A stretch of DNA of 64,000 nt, from contig CP075494.1 of assembly GCA_021613535.1 (NCBI GenBank), forward strand, positions 14,632,001 through 14,696,000, read 5' to 3'. Shown in pieces: positions 39,276-51,300 of this stretch (the stretch's first letter is position 1; each line of letters opens with the position of its first letter). This DNA comes from Adineta vaga (taxonomy: Eukaryota > Rotifera). Both the position numbers and the translations under genes were made by a program. The notes under the pieces were generated by a model. The model saw nothing but the letters and a program-made list of their open reading frames with translations. It was not told where the DNA came from and did no database searches.

Positions 39276-42200
39276 AAAAATGTCATTCATTTGTTTCTTT
39301 TCAACAGAATTCTGAGCTTTACTATGCGCATTTTTAGACATGAACTATTTTTGTCACGAATCGATTTCTAAAAGAAAAAACAAGACCTGAAAAATATAGA
39401 GAATCAATCTGAAATGAATAACATAAAAAACCAAAATACAAATCCGATTATGACAATAAACAAATTAGATATGCACGTTGATCTGAAATCCAATTGACAA
39501 AACATCTTATCATAATATGTACACATGTCATTCTTTCTGTGTTCCAGAAGATTCAAAAATAATTCTTTTAAGATATTATAAAATGGACTTACTCGATGAA
39601 TCTAGCCTTATATATTTCTAATAGATGCAGACGAACACAAATTCTTATGTGCGGGAAATCATATGAACTAGCAATTATTATACAGAATCTCTAGTAAATA
39701 TGTTCATCTAAAAGGCGAGATGATCTGTTCGGTATGATCTTGAAATGAATGTCACATCGTTAAATTACTATTTCTTTTGGGACCGTATTAAAGAAAAAAT
39801 GAGACCATTTCCGATTTTCTACGCTTGTCAATGGTGTTCATGGAACATTTCCTGTTTTTGAATGATATTTTTCATGCGTGATAACGTGTCGAACAAGTTC
39901 GTACAAAATGTCAGTACATTCCTTGCCAATCTTTTCAATTTCAGCATAATTCTGAACTGTTCTTTTCTGACGCAAAAAAACAAGCTTTTTCTTCAAAATA
40001 CTTCTTCGGAAATATCGAGAATCTTTGCAATACTCAAATGAACTTCGTTGTAAAGAAATTCATCTGCACGAACAAAGAACTTTAAAACTCTTTTTATTTT
40101 GCGTATTTATATCTGACGCACTTGTCATTTTTTAATCTTTTTTCCAGGTTTTACGATGGTAATCGATCTCAATAAAGAATAACAATCAACTTTTCGATTT
40201 ATTCATTCTTCATGTTTTGTACAATTTTAGATCACAGTTAGATTTATTTTCAAACTAGCGTAAGAATCTATTTGTGTCGAGTATTTAAATGATTCATTTT
40301 TTTTCTATTATTCTCTATGACGGAGTGTTTCGATTATGATTTTACGATTGATTATTTCTGGTTTATGATTTAGTCAAATAGAAAAGAATACAAGCAGGAT
40401 TATTAACCAGAAAAATCACAAGAGGAAAGCTTTTTTTTTGTCATTCTCTTATACGTCTAACAATCATAAATAAAATTGCTTTTTATGAATAAAATTATGT
40501 CAATCAGTTCATATTTCTATTTCATTGTCATATTGTTTCGTTCACTAGTTACGGAGAAAGAAAAGAGAGAGAGAGAGAGAGAGAGTAAAAACAACGGTCG
40601 ATGGTCGGATGTGTTTTCGAAAAACCAACTATTATTATACATAAGTGACAAAAGCTTAATAAGTAAGTGAATACCCTGAGGATTTGTTAATTGTATGATT
40701 TAAAAATGAGAATGGTAAAGTAACAGATGAATTTTCTTTTGACATTCAAAGTTAGTTTTTCTAATGTCAGATGAACGATATACATTTTTAGAACTTCTAT
40801 TATCTACACTCTTTTTTTTATTAATTTGTCGATAAAAAAAAAGAGCATCAAGAGCACTTCACTAAATACTGTTATATATACATTAGATAAGTACAATTAA
40901 TATTATATTGCATAAGCTCGTATAGCAGGTAAAAATGAGAAGTTTCTAGTTTTTTGTTGAAAATATTTGACCGAATATACTTTTAACTATTTTTTTCCAG
41001 GTATTATTCAAGTATTTAAAAAAACAGCATTGTTTTTACGATCATATAAAAATAATCTTCTACTATTTTGATTTTTTTGACATTACAGGATATGAGGACT
41101 TTACATTGAGATAGAACTACTGGAGAAATATTGATAGTTTATTTAATAATTCAATTTCCTGTCTTCTATTTATAATCTACATTTTTGGTTAGCTTAAGAT
41201 GTTCGATGTCAAATGTTTCTCTATCAATATAATGCAAGCGGTGAGTGGAATTAATCAAGAATCAAACGAAGAAATTTTGAATTGAGCGAAAACAGATTGT
41301 TCTCTTAATCAGATCGTTTTAGAGGATTTCTATAGAGAGAAAAAGAACTCTTGATTAATTCTAGTAGTCTTGTTAGACATAAAGATGCTTTTCTTTCTAT
41401 TTCATCAGTGCTCACACATTCGTATGATAGTATTAGAAATTTAACGAAAGATACGAAATAAATCTTCGGAATAATGTTGTTCAATCTAATCATAACTTAC
41501 AATAGTATTTAAAAATGCTCAATGTTTCCTTGACAAATATAACGACGATCTACTTCCATTTCCTTTTTTTTCTCCGCTGATTCTCTGTTTCTCTTTCTGT
41601 TTCTCTCTGTGGAAAAGAAATATCACTATGCATGAATATAGTCCAAGCCGTAATCAAATCATTTACACTAAAATTAAGTCTTGTTTAAAATTCAATTATT
41701 AGTTGTCTAGCATTCATAGTTAGTCGTGATGTTCGTCATGTACATGCTAAATTCTCATCGATTATAATTCTCTGCTCCAAAGAACATCTTCTTTACATAT
41801 GATTCTTCTCTTATTGTTTAGTTGTCATAGTAACTATGCCTTCTCATCCTCGAAATCGCTATTGACGTTAAGACAACAACGAATCTTATCGTTTTCATAC
41901 TTTTCTCGTCCTTCGTGATGTTGATTTTGTGAATACATTATTCCTTATACAACTAAAGTTAGCATAAAATCAACATTAGACATCATTTTCTCACCATTTT
42001 TCTCGTCATGTTCTTTTTCTACATATTTGTGCAGGACTTATTCTGTCGATTTTCTTCTTCCGTAAGATTTCCTATAAAGATCACTTTGTATGCTCACGTT
42101 TTCTTTCTATACCGAATCGTTCAGTTATTGATTTTGGCAGAAAGCTAATTTGCTTTTCCTTGATGTATAGCGTGCGAACTGTGGACTCCGTATCTGATAT

Positions 42201-45200
42201 GCATTCGATTAGATGATGTCATAGACATGAAGTGATTTTTGGACTCGATCTGTTGTGTTATTCTTATAGGGTCGATTATCAAGACGAGAAAAGAGGAAGA
42301 CAATATTTACCTTATCAATATCGCATTTTCATCGTTTGTCGCGCTTTTCTCTTTTGATGGATGATGTTTTCTTACCATCTCCGTCTGTCTTATCAGTACA
42401 ATGCTGATAATCAGATGTACGCACGCAGATATTATGTGTAGATATATTTGCAATCATGCATTTCAACTTCATAATTAAGAGACAAGATAAAAATAGAAAC
42501 GAAAGACATTTGAATAACTAACGATAAATATTCAATCTTTTTCTACATACAGAATTGATCCGAGTAACCTTGATTAACGTTTTTTTTAAAGATAGTAAAT
42601 ACAAACATGATTGATTGACTTATCAATGACACAACATCTTATATACTTAATGATACGAAGAAATAAGATAAAATAAGACATTGATATGGCATATCGTCTC
42701 TCAAATGTTAGTATTTCGGATAACTATAGATTAACTCTGTCATATATTTAGTTTGTTTGGTTCTCGAAGTATTGATCATTGTAAATGACTTACATATCTC
42801 GTTTGGGAAAACGAGAAAATGACAAAACATGCAGATAACTAAATAATATGCGTATGTTAGTATATTATCACAAAGGTTAATCATTACTAACGAATTCTTT
42901 TTGTCTGTTTTTTCCAAATATAATTGAAAAGACATACAGTTGTCTAGATATCAAACATTAGTTGTCCGACGTCTTTCTTCTTTTGTTTTTATTACTATCT
43001 CTATCTGTTTAGTTTGTCATACATTTACATTACAAAGAAACGATCCAACTAAGTGAGTAGGTTACATTCTTGTCTTGAGATAACAATGACGGTCACAAAA
43101 TTTTTCAATATTTTATTGTTCTATATTTTTATGTAAAAATATAGAACAATCAATTTTTTCTTCTCGTTCTATTAAAAGTCGATCGTTTTTTTTTTCTTCG
43201 GAAATATATGTGACATTCTATTGAATGACAATAATAACATCATCATGAAAACAATTCTTCTTTCAACTATTTATTTATTAACTTATCGTTAAAATAGATT
43301 GACAAATATTGTGCCTTGCCCTTTTCTTCTTTTTTCTCTAATCTAAATCTAGGACAAACTGATCAATTGATTCTCTTAGAGAACAAAAATAAAATATTGA
43401 ATGGACTTATGTGATTTATTCTCCAGAGAGAAAAAACTTTTATTGTTAGAAATAGAAAAAGAAAAACATTTTAACGAATACGTTCTTGCTTCGAGGAAAT
43501 AGCAAGTATATTTATAATAGATGAATATTTTATGGAACATTAATATTTATAATAATCATCGTAGAAAAGAAAGAAATGTAGAGAAAATCAACGATTTTTT
43601 TTTTGAACTTGTTAATCTATAAATCTCAATGCTTTGTTTTTCCTTTTAAATTATCGCGATTGATCATGTTTGACTTGAAGAGTTGTTTTTAACATAATAT
43701 TTCTAATTCGTTACAGATGTGATGAGTTTTTTCTTCGATTAATATGAGCTATATTTAGAAGATTTCCTTTATGAAAGGATAAATTGACGCTAATCGTGCG
43801 AACAGAAGAATGGTACAATTGATGATTATCGGTTATTTCGTTACTACGATTGCTGATGTTGTTAGTGATGTGAAAGAAATAGGAAAAACGCATCGATGCG
43901 CAAGACTCGTGTGATTGGAGAAAAAAAAACGAGAAAAGAGAATTAATCGGCACTATTTTTTACTCTTTTCCTCTTACTTTCTCTCTCTCTCCCTCTCTTT
44001 TACTCTGTTGTTCTCGGCTTTTATGAGTCTTACATCTGACCTTCTCGTTTGTCTTTTGTATAATTTTCTTTTTCTTTCTTTGTCAAATTTAAAGAAAAGA
44101 AAACATCTGATTATTTTCATCATGGAATGTTGATATCAACAGAGTATCAATTCTTTCGATCTTGTCAAAATTTGCCAGATGATAAAGAATTATTTTTGTT
44201 ATCTAGCAATATATGAAGTAAGTTAGAATATGTATTGCTAAATTTTTAAAGATAAAAAGTCACGGTACACCTTAGAATCTATTAACATTCATTTACTTTT
44301 TTTAATTAATATTGACGACACAAAAGTAAAGAGAACAGGATTTTTTTCGGAGCAATATCGATATGTAGTCATGTGCATGTATATATATATATATAGTCAT
44401 TTGGTTATGTTTATTAATGATACTGTATCTTTTCTTTGATTGAGTATAACTCTTAATTAACTATTTTCTCTATCAAATGTAAAGATTCGTTGTCGAGTAA
44501 GTCTATAGTTTTCATATTTTGAAAAAAAAACTAAGATATGATTGAAAAAGTACTTTAAATAATTTAAAGTACTTAGATTTGAATATTAATCGGTTAGATA
44601 AAAGAGAAGTAAAACATACGAAGAAGAATATGTTTAAGTCTTTCTATTTATAGACAGAAGAAAGAAAGAAAAGACGTGTACAATATAGATTGAAGAATAT
44701 TTGTTTCGAAAACAAATTAATATTGGTTATATGTCATGATGGACGATAAGTTTGAATGTATTTAAAAGAAAAAGAGACAGGATTTTTTTTTCTAGTCAAA
44801 ACTATTAAATATGAAGATGTCGTATTGTTTGTGTGATGATAATAAATATATATATATATGAATAATTATGATTTCTATACTCCTCTCCATGTCACTTTTG
44901 ATTCAGTCCGGAAATTACAGTTATCTATCTATATTTATAGAGGAGTTGTAATTGCTAACATGATCTTTTAAAAGAAAAAATGATTTAAATGCATTCAACA
45001 AAGTAAACATTATCTTCTTTTCTTTTAAAAGACAATAGAAAAATCATTGACGTCATAGACAAATTTCGTTTTATCCATTTAACTTGACAATTTGTTTGAT
45101 TTTTTTTAGATAAAAATATCTTATCGAACAAGTTTGAACATTCGTTTTTCTTCGTGTTTTCTTTTTCTCATGATTATTTGTTGTCACAGTGTCTGTATTA

Positions 45201-47376
45201 ACACCAGTCGATTGTACACATTCGCCTGTCTTCTAGTACTTTTTTCGATTATTCAATGTAAATTGGTGCTAGTCGTTGATGCTGCTTCTGAAAATTCCAA
45301 ATCGATTTATTCAAAATTGAACAATACACAAACACCCGACCAGACAGATAATCAAACAACAACAAATGATTGTGTAGCTGAAATAATTGATGAAACATTA
45401 TATTATTTTTCTGTAGGCTATCGTGCATTTGCTGGTGCACTTATTGTTCCAATAACAATTTGTGCTATATGTGGAAATATTCTTGTCATTTATGTTATTA
45501 AACATTATCATTCATTACGTATAACAGGCAATGTTTTTCTTGCCTCACTTGCAGTCGCTGATGTTGGTGTTAGTACATTGGCAATGACTTTTTACGGTTT
45601 ACAATTACTTTATGGACGATGGTTATTTGGACCGGTAAGTTTATTGATGAATACTAATTCTCGAAACAATATGCGCAGTTACGTTTTTTCTCTCTGATTG
45701 CAAAAAACAGATATATGAAATTGTTGTTCTCTTTCGTCGTCGTTGTCGTCTTCTTCTTCTTCTTCTCCTACTTCTCTTTTGACTGTAACTGAGTGTACAG
45801 ACATGAATCAGTAAATGAAAAAAAAATCAACAATTAATTTAATTTAATTTCTTTCTTTATATGCTAATAAAAAATTCTTTAACTAGAGAAAAAAGAGCGT
45901 AAAAAATAATTTGGATATAACTAAATAATGTCTTTTCAACAACAGAAAGTAAATCCATCTTCTACGCAAAACGGATATGAATAGAGTACTCATGTCGCTG
46001 TTTTAAGAGTATAATACCTGGCGAGAATATGAATAAAAACTTTTTATATCACAAAAGATTGTTTTCCTGTTGATATCAGCTGGAAATTGTTCTTAAAGAA
46101 TTTTTCAATGATGAAAATATCTTGTTTATCTTCTAGTTTATGTGTCGTTTATGGTTTTCATGCGATGTTTTATTTTCAACAGCATCAATTATACATTTAG
46201 CTTGTATATCTCTTGATCGTTATCTATCTATTGTACGTCCATTTGAATATGAACGTTCGTCTTCGGAACGTCGTCGTTATATAATGATTTTTTTCTGTTG
46301 GGTCGTTTCGGCATTACTTTCATTTATCCCAATCTTTACCGGTTTATATACAACAAATGAACAAAGACAGATAATTGATTGTTTAAAATATGTTCATGGT
46401 CGATGTATATTTAGTGTTAATCAAGCATATGCTATTGTATCGTCATCATTTTCATTTTGGGTACCTGGTGCTATAATGATCATAATGTATGCGATGTTAA
46501 TACGAATTGCTGATAAAAAAGAACGTGAAGCTTATCAAATCATGGGTGGTGTCGCGCAACGACGACGTACTTCACAACAAAATCATCATTCTCATCGACG
46601 TTCAAGTGATAATCCACATGGTAATGATACAGCATCAACGAGTCAACAGTCACAAGGTGAAAAACAGATAACAGTTGTAGTCGCAAGTAATGGTCATTCA
46701 AAAAAATTTCGTCGTCAACGAAAATTTGATAGTCTAGATAAAGAAATTAATCGAAAAGCTTCTGTTGATTTAGCTGGTAGTTTACTTGATTCACGTAATA
46801 GTCAAATGAAACATCTTCGACGTGAACGTCGTGCAGTAAAAACTTTAGGTTCGATTATGGTCGCTTTTATTATTTGTTGGCTTCCATTTTTTGTTCGTTA
46901 TACAGCATGCGAACCCGATCGTTGTAATTGGAAAATAGCACCTCTAATTGCAGATATCGTTTTTTGGGTTGGTTATTTTAATTCAATGATTAATCCGTAA
47001 GTGACGAAAAGAATCTTTCCTATTTTATGTATGTTTTTGTTCTTGTAGATTTTTATATGCTTTTCATAATCGAGATTTTCGTATTGCTTTTCAAAAAACT
47101 CTTAGTCGTTATTTTGGATGTTGTAATCCACGTCGTGCAAGTATTGCTAGTTCGACAATCTTATCTCCTCCAACACCAAGTGGTGATTCACAAAAAAGTT
47201 CAATTAATATCAATCGATTTAAAAATCATAAAATTATACGATCTTTAGCAAGTATAAATGATCAACATATGATTCATTCAAATAATCTAAGGCTTGGAAA
47301 TGCTTCTTCAGAGAGATCAAATGGTAATCTCACAGTTCGAGATAGTAGTTTATCATCCAAACGTAATTCATGTCTT
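39186..47376 (+). repeat. Tandem duplication, unit 2 (about 8.2 kb)
   Basis: Direct copy of 30985-39185. About 5.9 kb of it (39276-45169) has no gene, as in unit 1. Unit 2 ends where receptor copy 2 ends. The sequence to the right (from about 47377) is not found after unit 1, so it is the original right flank or a later joint. Confidence 0.93.
43115..43150. repeat. Perfect 17-bp hairpin unique to unit 2
   Basis: ATTGTTCTATATTTTTA, a TG loop, then the exact complement. In unit 1 (near 34950-34985) the left arm is the same but the right arm reads TAAAACTACTATACCAAT, not complementary. The cluster of changes is confined to the right arm. Confidence 0.85.
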
Positions 47377-47379
47377 TGA
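45170..47379 (+). CDS. Aminergic-type GPCR, copy 2 (short-tail form)
   Basis: Second copy of the class A amine-type receptor. Exons 45170-45634, 46137-46996 and 47049-47379 join to 551 residues. All helix motifs listed for copy 1 are intact (LAVAD, CDVLFSTASI, DRYLSIVRP, CWLPFF, NPFLYAF). Protein differences from copy 1 that I can see before the tail are few: Ile/Phe in the leader, Thr/Ile in the exposed N-terminus and Ala/Ser in the third loop (NHHAHRR against NHHSHRR). It ends KRNSCL then TGA, without the 29-residue extension of copy 1. A poly(A) signal lies at 47924-47929. Both copies look functional, so a recent duplicate pair or two alleles placed in tandem by the assembly are both possible. 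Confidence 0.92.
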
Positions 47380-48345
47380 AACAAACTAAAATATAGACTT
47401 CACTAAAAAAATATCTTCTCGCATCTATTTTGTAGTTTTATGTGATGAGTGCAGTTACATATAAAACAAGCATCCTGTGATCTGACTTTTTTTTCTCGTG
47501 TGGTTTCGATTTTTTTCTGTCTTTGATTCTGTATTCAATTTCATATTCGGTTATCTCTGTATAGATGAATGTATTATACGATATCGACGCGGTTTCTGGT
47601 AAACCCGGTGAACAATAATCGAATCGTTTTTTTTGTTTTTTTAAACAAATTGTTAAAGTAAAGAAAATCATAGAATGAATATAATAATAAGAACATGGAT
47701 ATGTTTTGCAATGTGTAATTCAGTCATTCAAATTCTAATCCGATCAGACAAAATTGAATTATATCTATCATCGGAAAAGGAATAGAGTACGTTTGGGTTT
47801 ACAAAGTAAATTCGAATCGAAATTGATTTCAGCTTATATTCATTTATCGTGAATACAAAAAAACTGTTGATTTAATTTTGTAATGTTTTTTGTGATATTT
47901 GAAATTGCATCTCTTCATTCTATAATAAAACTCTTTACTGGCATGGAAAATAGCGACCTCATTCATAGACCTCTGAAAGAAGTTTATAAAAAACTGCCTT
48001 TGGTGAAAGAGTAAACCAATCATAAAAGACTACTGACGACTTTATTTTTTGTTCTTGTTCTTCGTTAAATCTTCTCATTTTTACATTGTAGACATTTTTT
48101 TTTTAATATAATTTCTCTCTAGATTATTATATTTCTCATTTTCAAAAGAAAAATTATTGTATATCGTTTCAAATTTCTCTTTAGATTAATTCGTCGTTAT
48201 ATAATTGTGAAATTCTTAATCGTGAAACAAAATTCTTTGGTATAGCTGAATATTCTCATGAAAACTTTGTGAAAACTGTATGAAGCATATTTTTTGTAAA
48301 TATTTTCGATTTTCAAAATGATCTGTTTAGTTACTGCGATAAAAG
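47380..48345. other. Intergenic, with poly(A) signal of GPCR copy 2
   Basis: Contains AATAAA at 47924-47929. A possible 5' untranslated exon of hyccin lies about 48183-48278, followed by GTATGA and an acceptor near 48322-48330. Confidence 0.5.
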
Positions 48346-51300
48346 ATGACTACATCGAAACGAACTAGTGATAATTATTATTCCAATGGATCAATGTCCA
48401 ATAATTTTAAGTATATTAATGATTGGATTGCTTCATTCCAAGTATGTAATTATCTCAGTAGAGATTTGAGTTACTCTCTTTTTTTAATGATCTTTTAACA
48501 TGTTTTAAGATCATTTGCATTTCCTTGATAAATAAGTGAACTGCTAATGAGGCTAATATTTCAAAATTGCAAAAGGATTTTCTTTTATGCCTGTAGCTGA
48601 TGAATAGAATAGCATGTTAAGAGAGGAAAGAAAGGATGATGTGTGATTTATAATCTTTGCTGATTTTCTGTTTCTGACAGCATCACCAAAGAAACGCAGC
48701 GTGTGAGAATATCTTTTTCCTCCTTCCCTTCTCACCTTTTTCTTTAAATATGCATTTTTGTGTATTAATCAGGAAAAACGAGAGTTGATCTTTCTCTTGT
48801 CTTCACTTCCTATTCGTCTCTTTTTCATACACCTTAACAACATCAGAGATTTTTTTAATTTTTAATATATACAAAAATGACACACCCCAGGTGATGAGTC
48901 GTATATTTCCATATAGTATTGAAACATCGCCTTTTTTTCTTATGCATCATCGCACATTTTAGTTTCTAGCTTGGCATGAACAATTCGAATTAATTATGAA
49001 AGAACTATTCACAATTGTTATTGTTTCGCTTGCTTTCATTCATTTATTAATTATTTCAAGACTAAAGTAGTACAAGTTAGTTTCAATAGAAAGAAAAAGA
49101 GAAGTGTCTGGAAAATTCTTATCTTCAAACAGAAGAAAAGACATCATCTTTACTTTCCAGTCAAAAGATTAGAGCTTGAGCGAGAACGACGTGCTGAGCA
49201 AAACGACAAAGATTATGCTCGCACACACACATACTGTTTCTGACAGGTGATGTTCACATAAAGAACAAAGAAATGAAAGTAAAAAAGAAAGAAGTCTGTT
49301 CGCACGACTAACTTTCACCTTCTCCATTTACTTCGTCGTTGTCGTCGTCTTCTTCTTCTTCGTCTTCTTCTTTTTTTTTCTTTATCTCTTTTCATCATCG
49401 TTCATATGTGGTATGTCTATATTTGAATAGAGAGAATGCATCGGAAGTCTAAAAAGATGAGAGAGAGAGAGAAAAAACAGAAGGACAAGTCGTGAAAAGC
49501 ATTCTTCTTCTTTTTTTTTCTTACTAGGATGGAAAAGTACCGTCAAGTTTGAATCACGATCCTAAGATTAATGCTGAAATTCACCTAGCCATTACTACTG
49601 AAGCTTCGGAAGTATGTATCAGTAAATATATTTATATCTATATTACCTTATATTATTATTTGTCTGTAGTTTGTGTCGACAATTTGTGATCATCTTTTTG
49701 CACTTTATCACGGTGTACAACATCGACCATTCGTACTTCAATTCCTTCCGTCGTTCGTCATCGTCTATTATGATGTTCTTTATCCTCGCCAATCAGAGTC
49801 AGTTGATGCTACAACTAAGGTAAAAAGAGATCGAGTAGGGTGTTACATGCTCATTATCGACGTTCGTTTTTCTAATAACTGGGTAGGATAGATACATCCT
49901 TTTTCATCAAGAGATATAAAAGAAGAACAGGAAGCCTTTCACACAAATTGAGAGAAAAAGATGAAGATACAAATCATGTGTAAGTGCATGCCATTGGTCT
50001 TCTAAGTAGGCAGGCAAGGTCTTAAAGATGATTTTTTTTCTTCTTCTACGTCTTTTTTTCAAATTTTCTCATTAAATAAAAAGCAAATCTGTGCCTAAAG
50101 CGCGGATCGTCGCTGGAGCTTCCGATCTTTAAATCTAATTAAAAAAAAAGGTTGCAATGATAAGTAGTCAAAGTAAAACATGACATGAGGGTAAAAAGAA
50201 GATGAGAAAATGAAAATTCATCGTGCGATGATAATATGTTAAAAAGTTTTTTTTTTATTAAGAGAACAATGAGGTGAAAGCGGAAATGAAAGAGACGAGA
50301 AAGATAAAGAGTCAAATTTGAAACATGTCAAACAAAGCTAATTTTGCTTTTCATCATCATCATCATCATGAACACACGCACAGATAGGCTAAATTCATAA
50401 TACGTCTTTGTCTGAAGTCGACAGTCTCAGCATCATCATCATCATCATCATCATCACTACCATTGTCGTTCTACTTTTTTTTGACAGCATCCTAGCGTGA
50501 ATAATCAGAGTGCAATAGTAGAGATGAGCGGCTTTCTCTCCTTTCTTTCTTTCTTTCTCTCGTTTTTTTCTCTCTTACCGCTTGATTATCGTTATTAAAA
50601 AAGAGAGAGTAAGTACGTCGCTTCATCATTCTTTTCTTCATCATTCGATGTGTCTTACTCTTTGCTTGTAGGATGTTTGTTCAACAATTGATACTTTCCT
50701 TGTTGGTCTTTACAATCTCGTAAGTTTTATCACATATAGATTTAGATTTACTAACAATACAAAGGAAATATACTAACAAGACTTTGTCTAAACGGTAGTT
50801 CGCTATTGATAACAGTTGTCGTATACTAATCTGTATCAGTAGCTCTACTACTGAATAGCCAATTGAAGTTACTAACGACGATTGAATCAAAACTTAGTTT
50901 TTAAACCAATAATGATTTCTCTTCTGTCCTATAGACTGTAACAGACGATGGTCATAATGAAAAAACGCCAGAATTTCGTAAGTTGATGCAAATATTGATC
51001 TACTTCAAACACTATTGCTCCTATTGTCTTCGATGTTTTCATAGGTATTCCAAATTTGACTGTGCCATCGATTTATCACACACCAAATCCTGTAAGTCTT
51101 TCACTTCATTGTCCACAATTCTGTTCATTTGCCTATGTAAACTTTTCAATAATCTAATATTTTCTTTTCAGTAAAACGTAAAAAGTCAATTAACAAGAGA
51201 ATTTTATGGAACTAATCATCTTTAAAAAAGACAGAAAAAACGCAAAAATTTCGATGAAAAAGAATACATAATCATATAAACCTTGCTAATCCACAAAAAA

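Noticed and set aside
40476-44133. Short open frames in the long GPCR upstream region
   Set aside because: They occur in both duplicate units but show changes and length differences without coding pattern; most are low-complexity.
50350-50580. TCATCA/TTTC repeat cluster considered as a CRISPR-like or satellite array
   Set aside because: Simple microsatellites within a hyccin intron; no spacer-repeat order.
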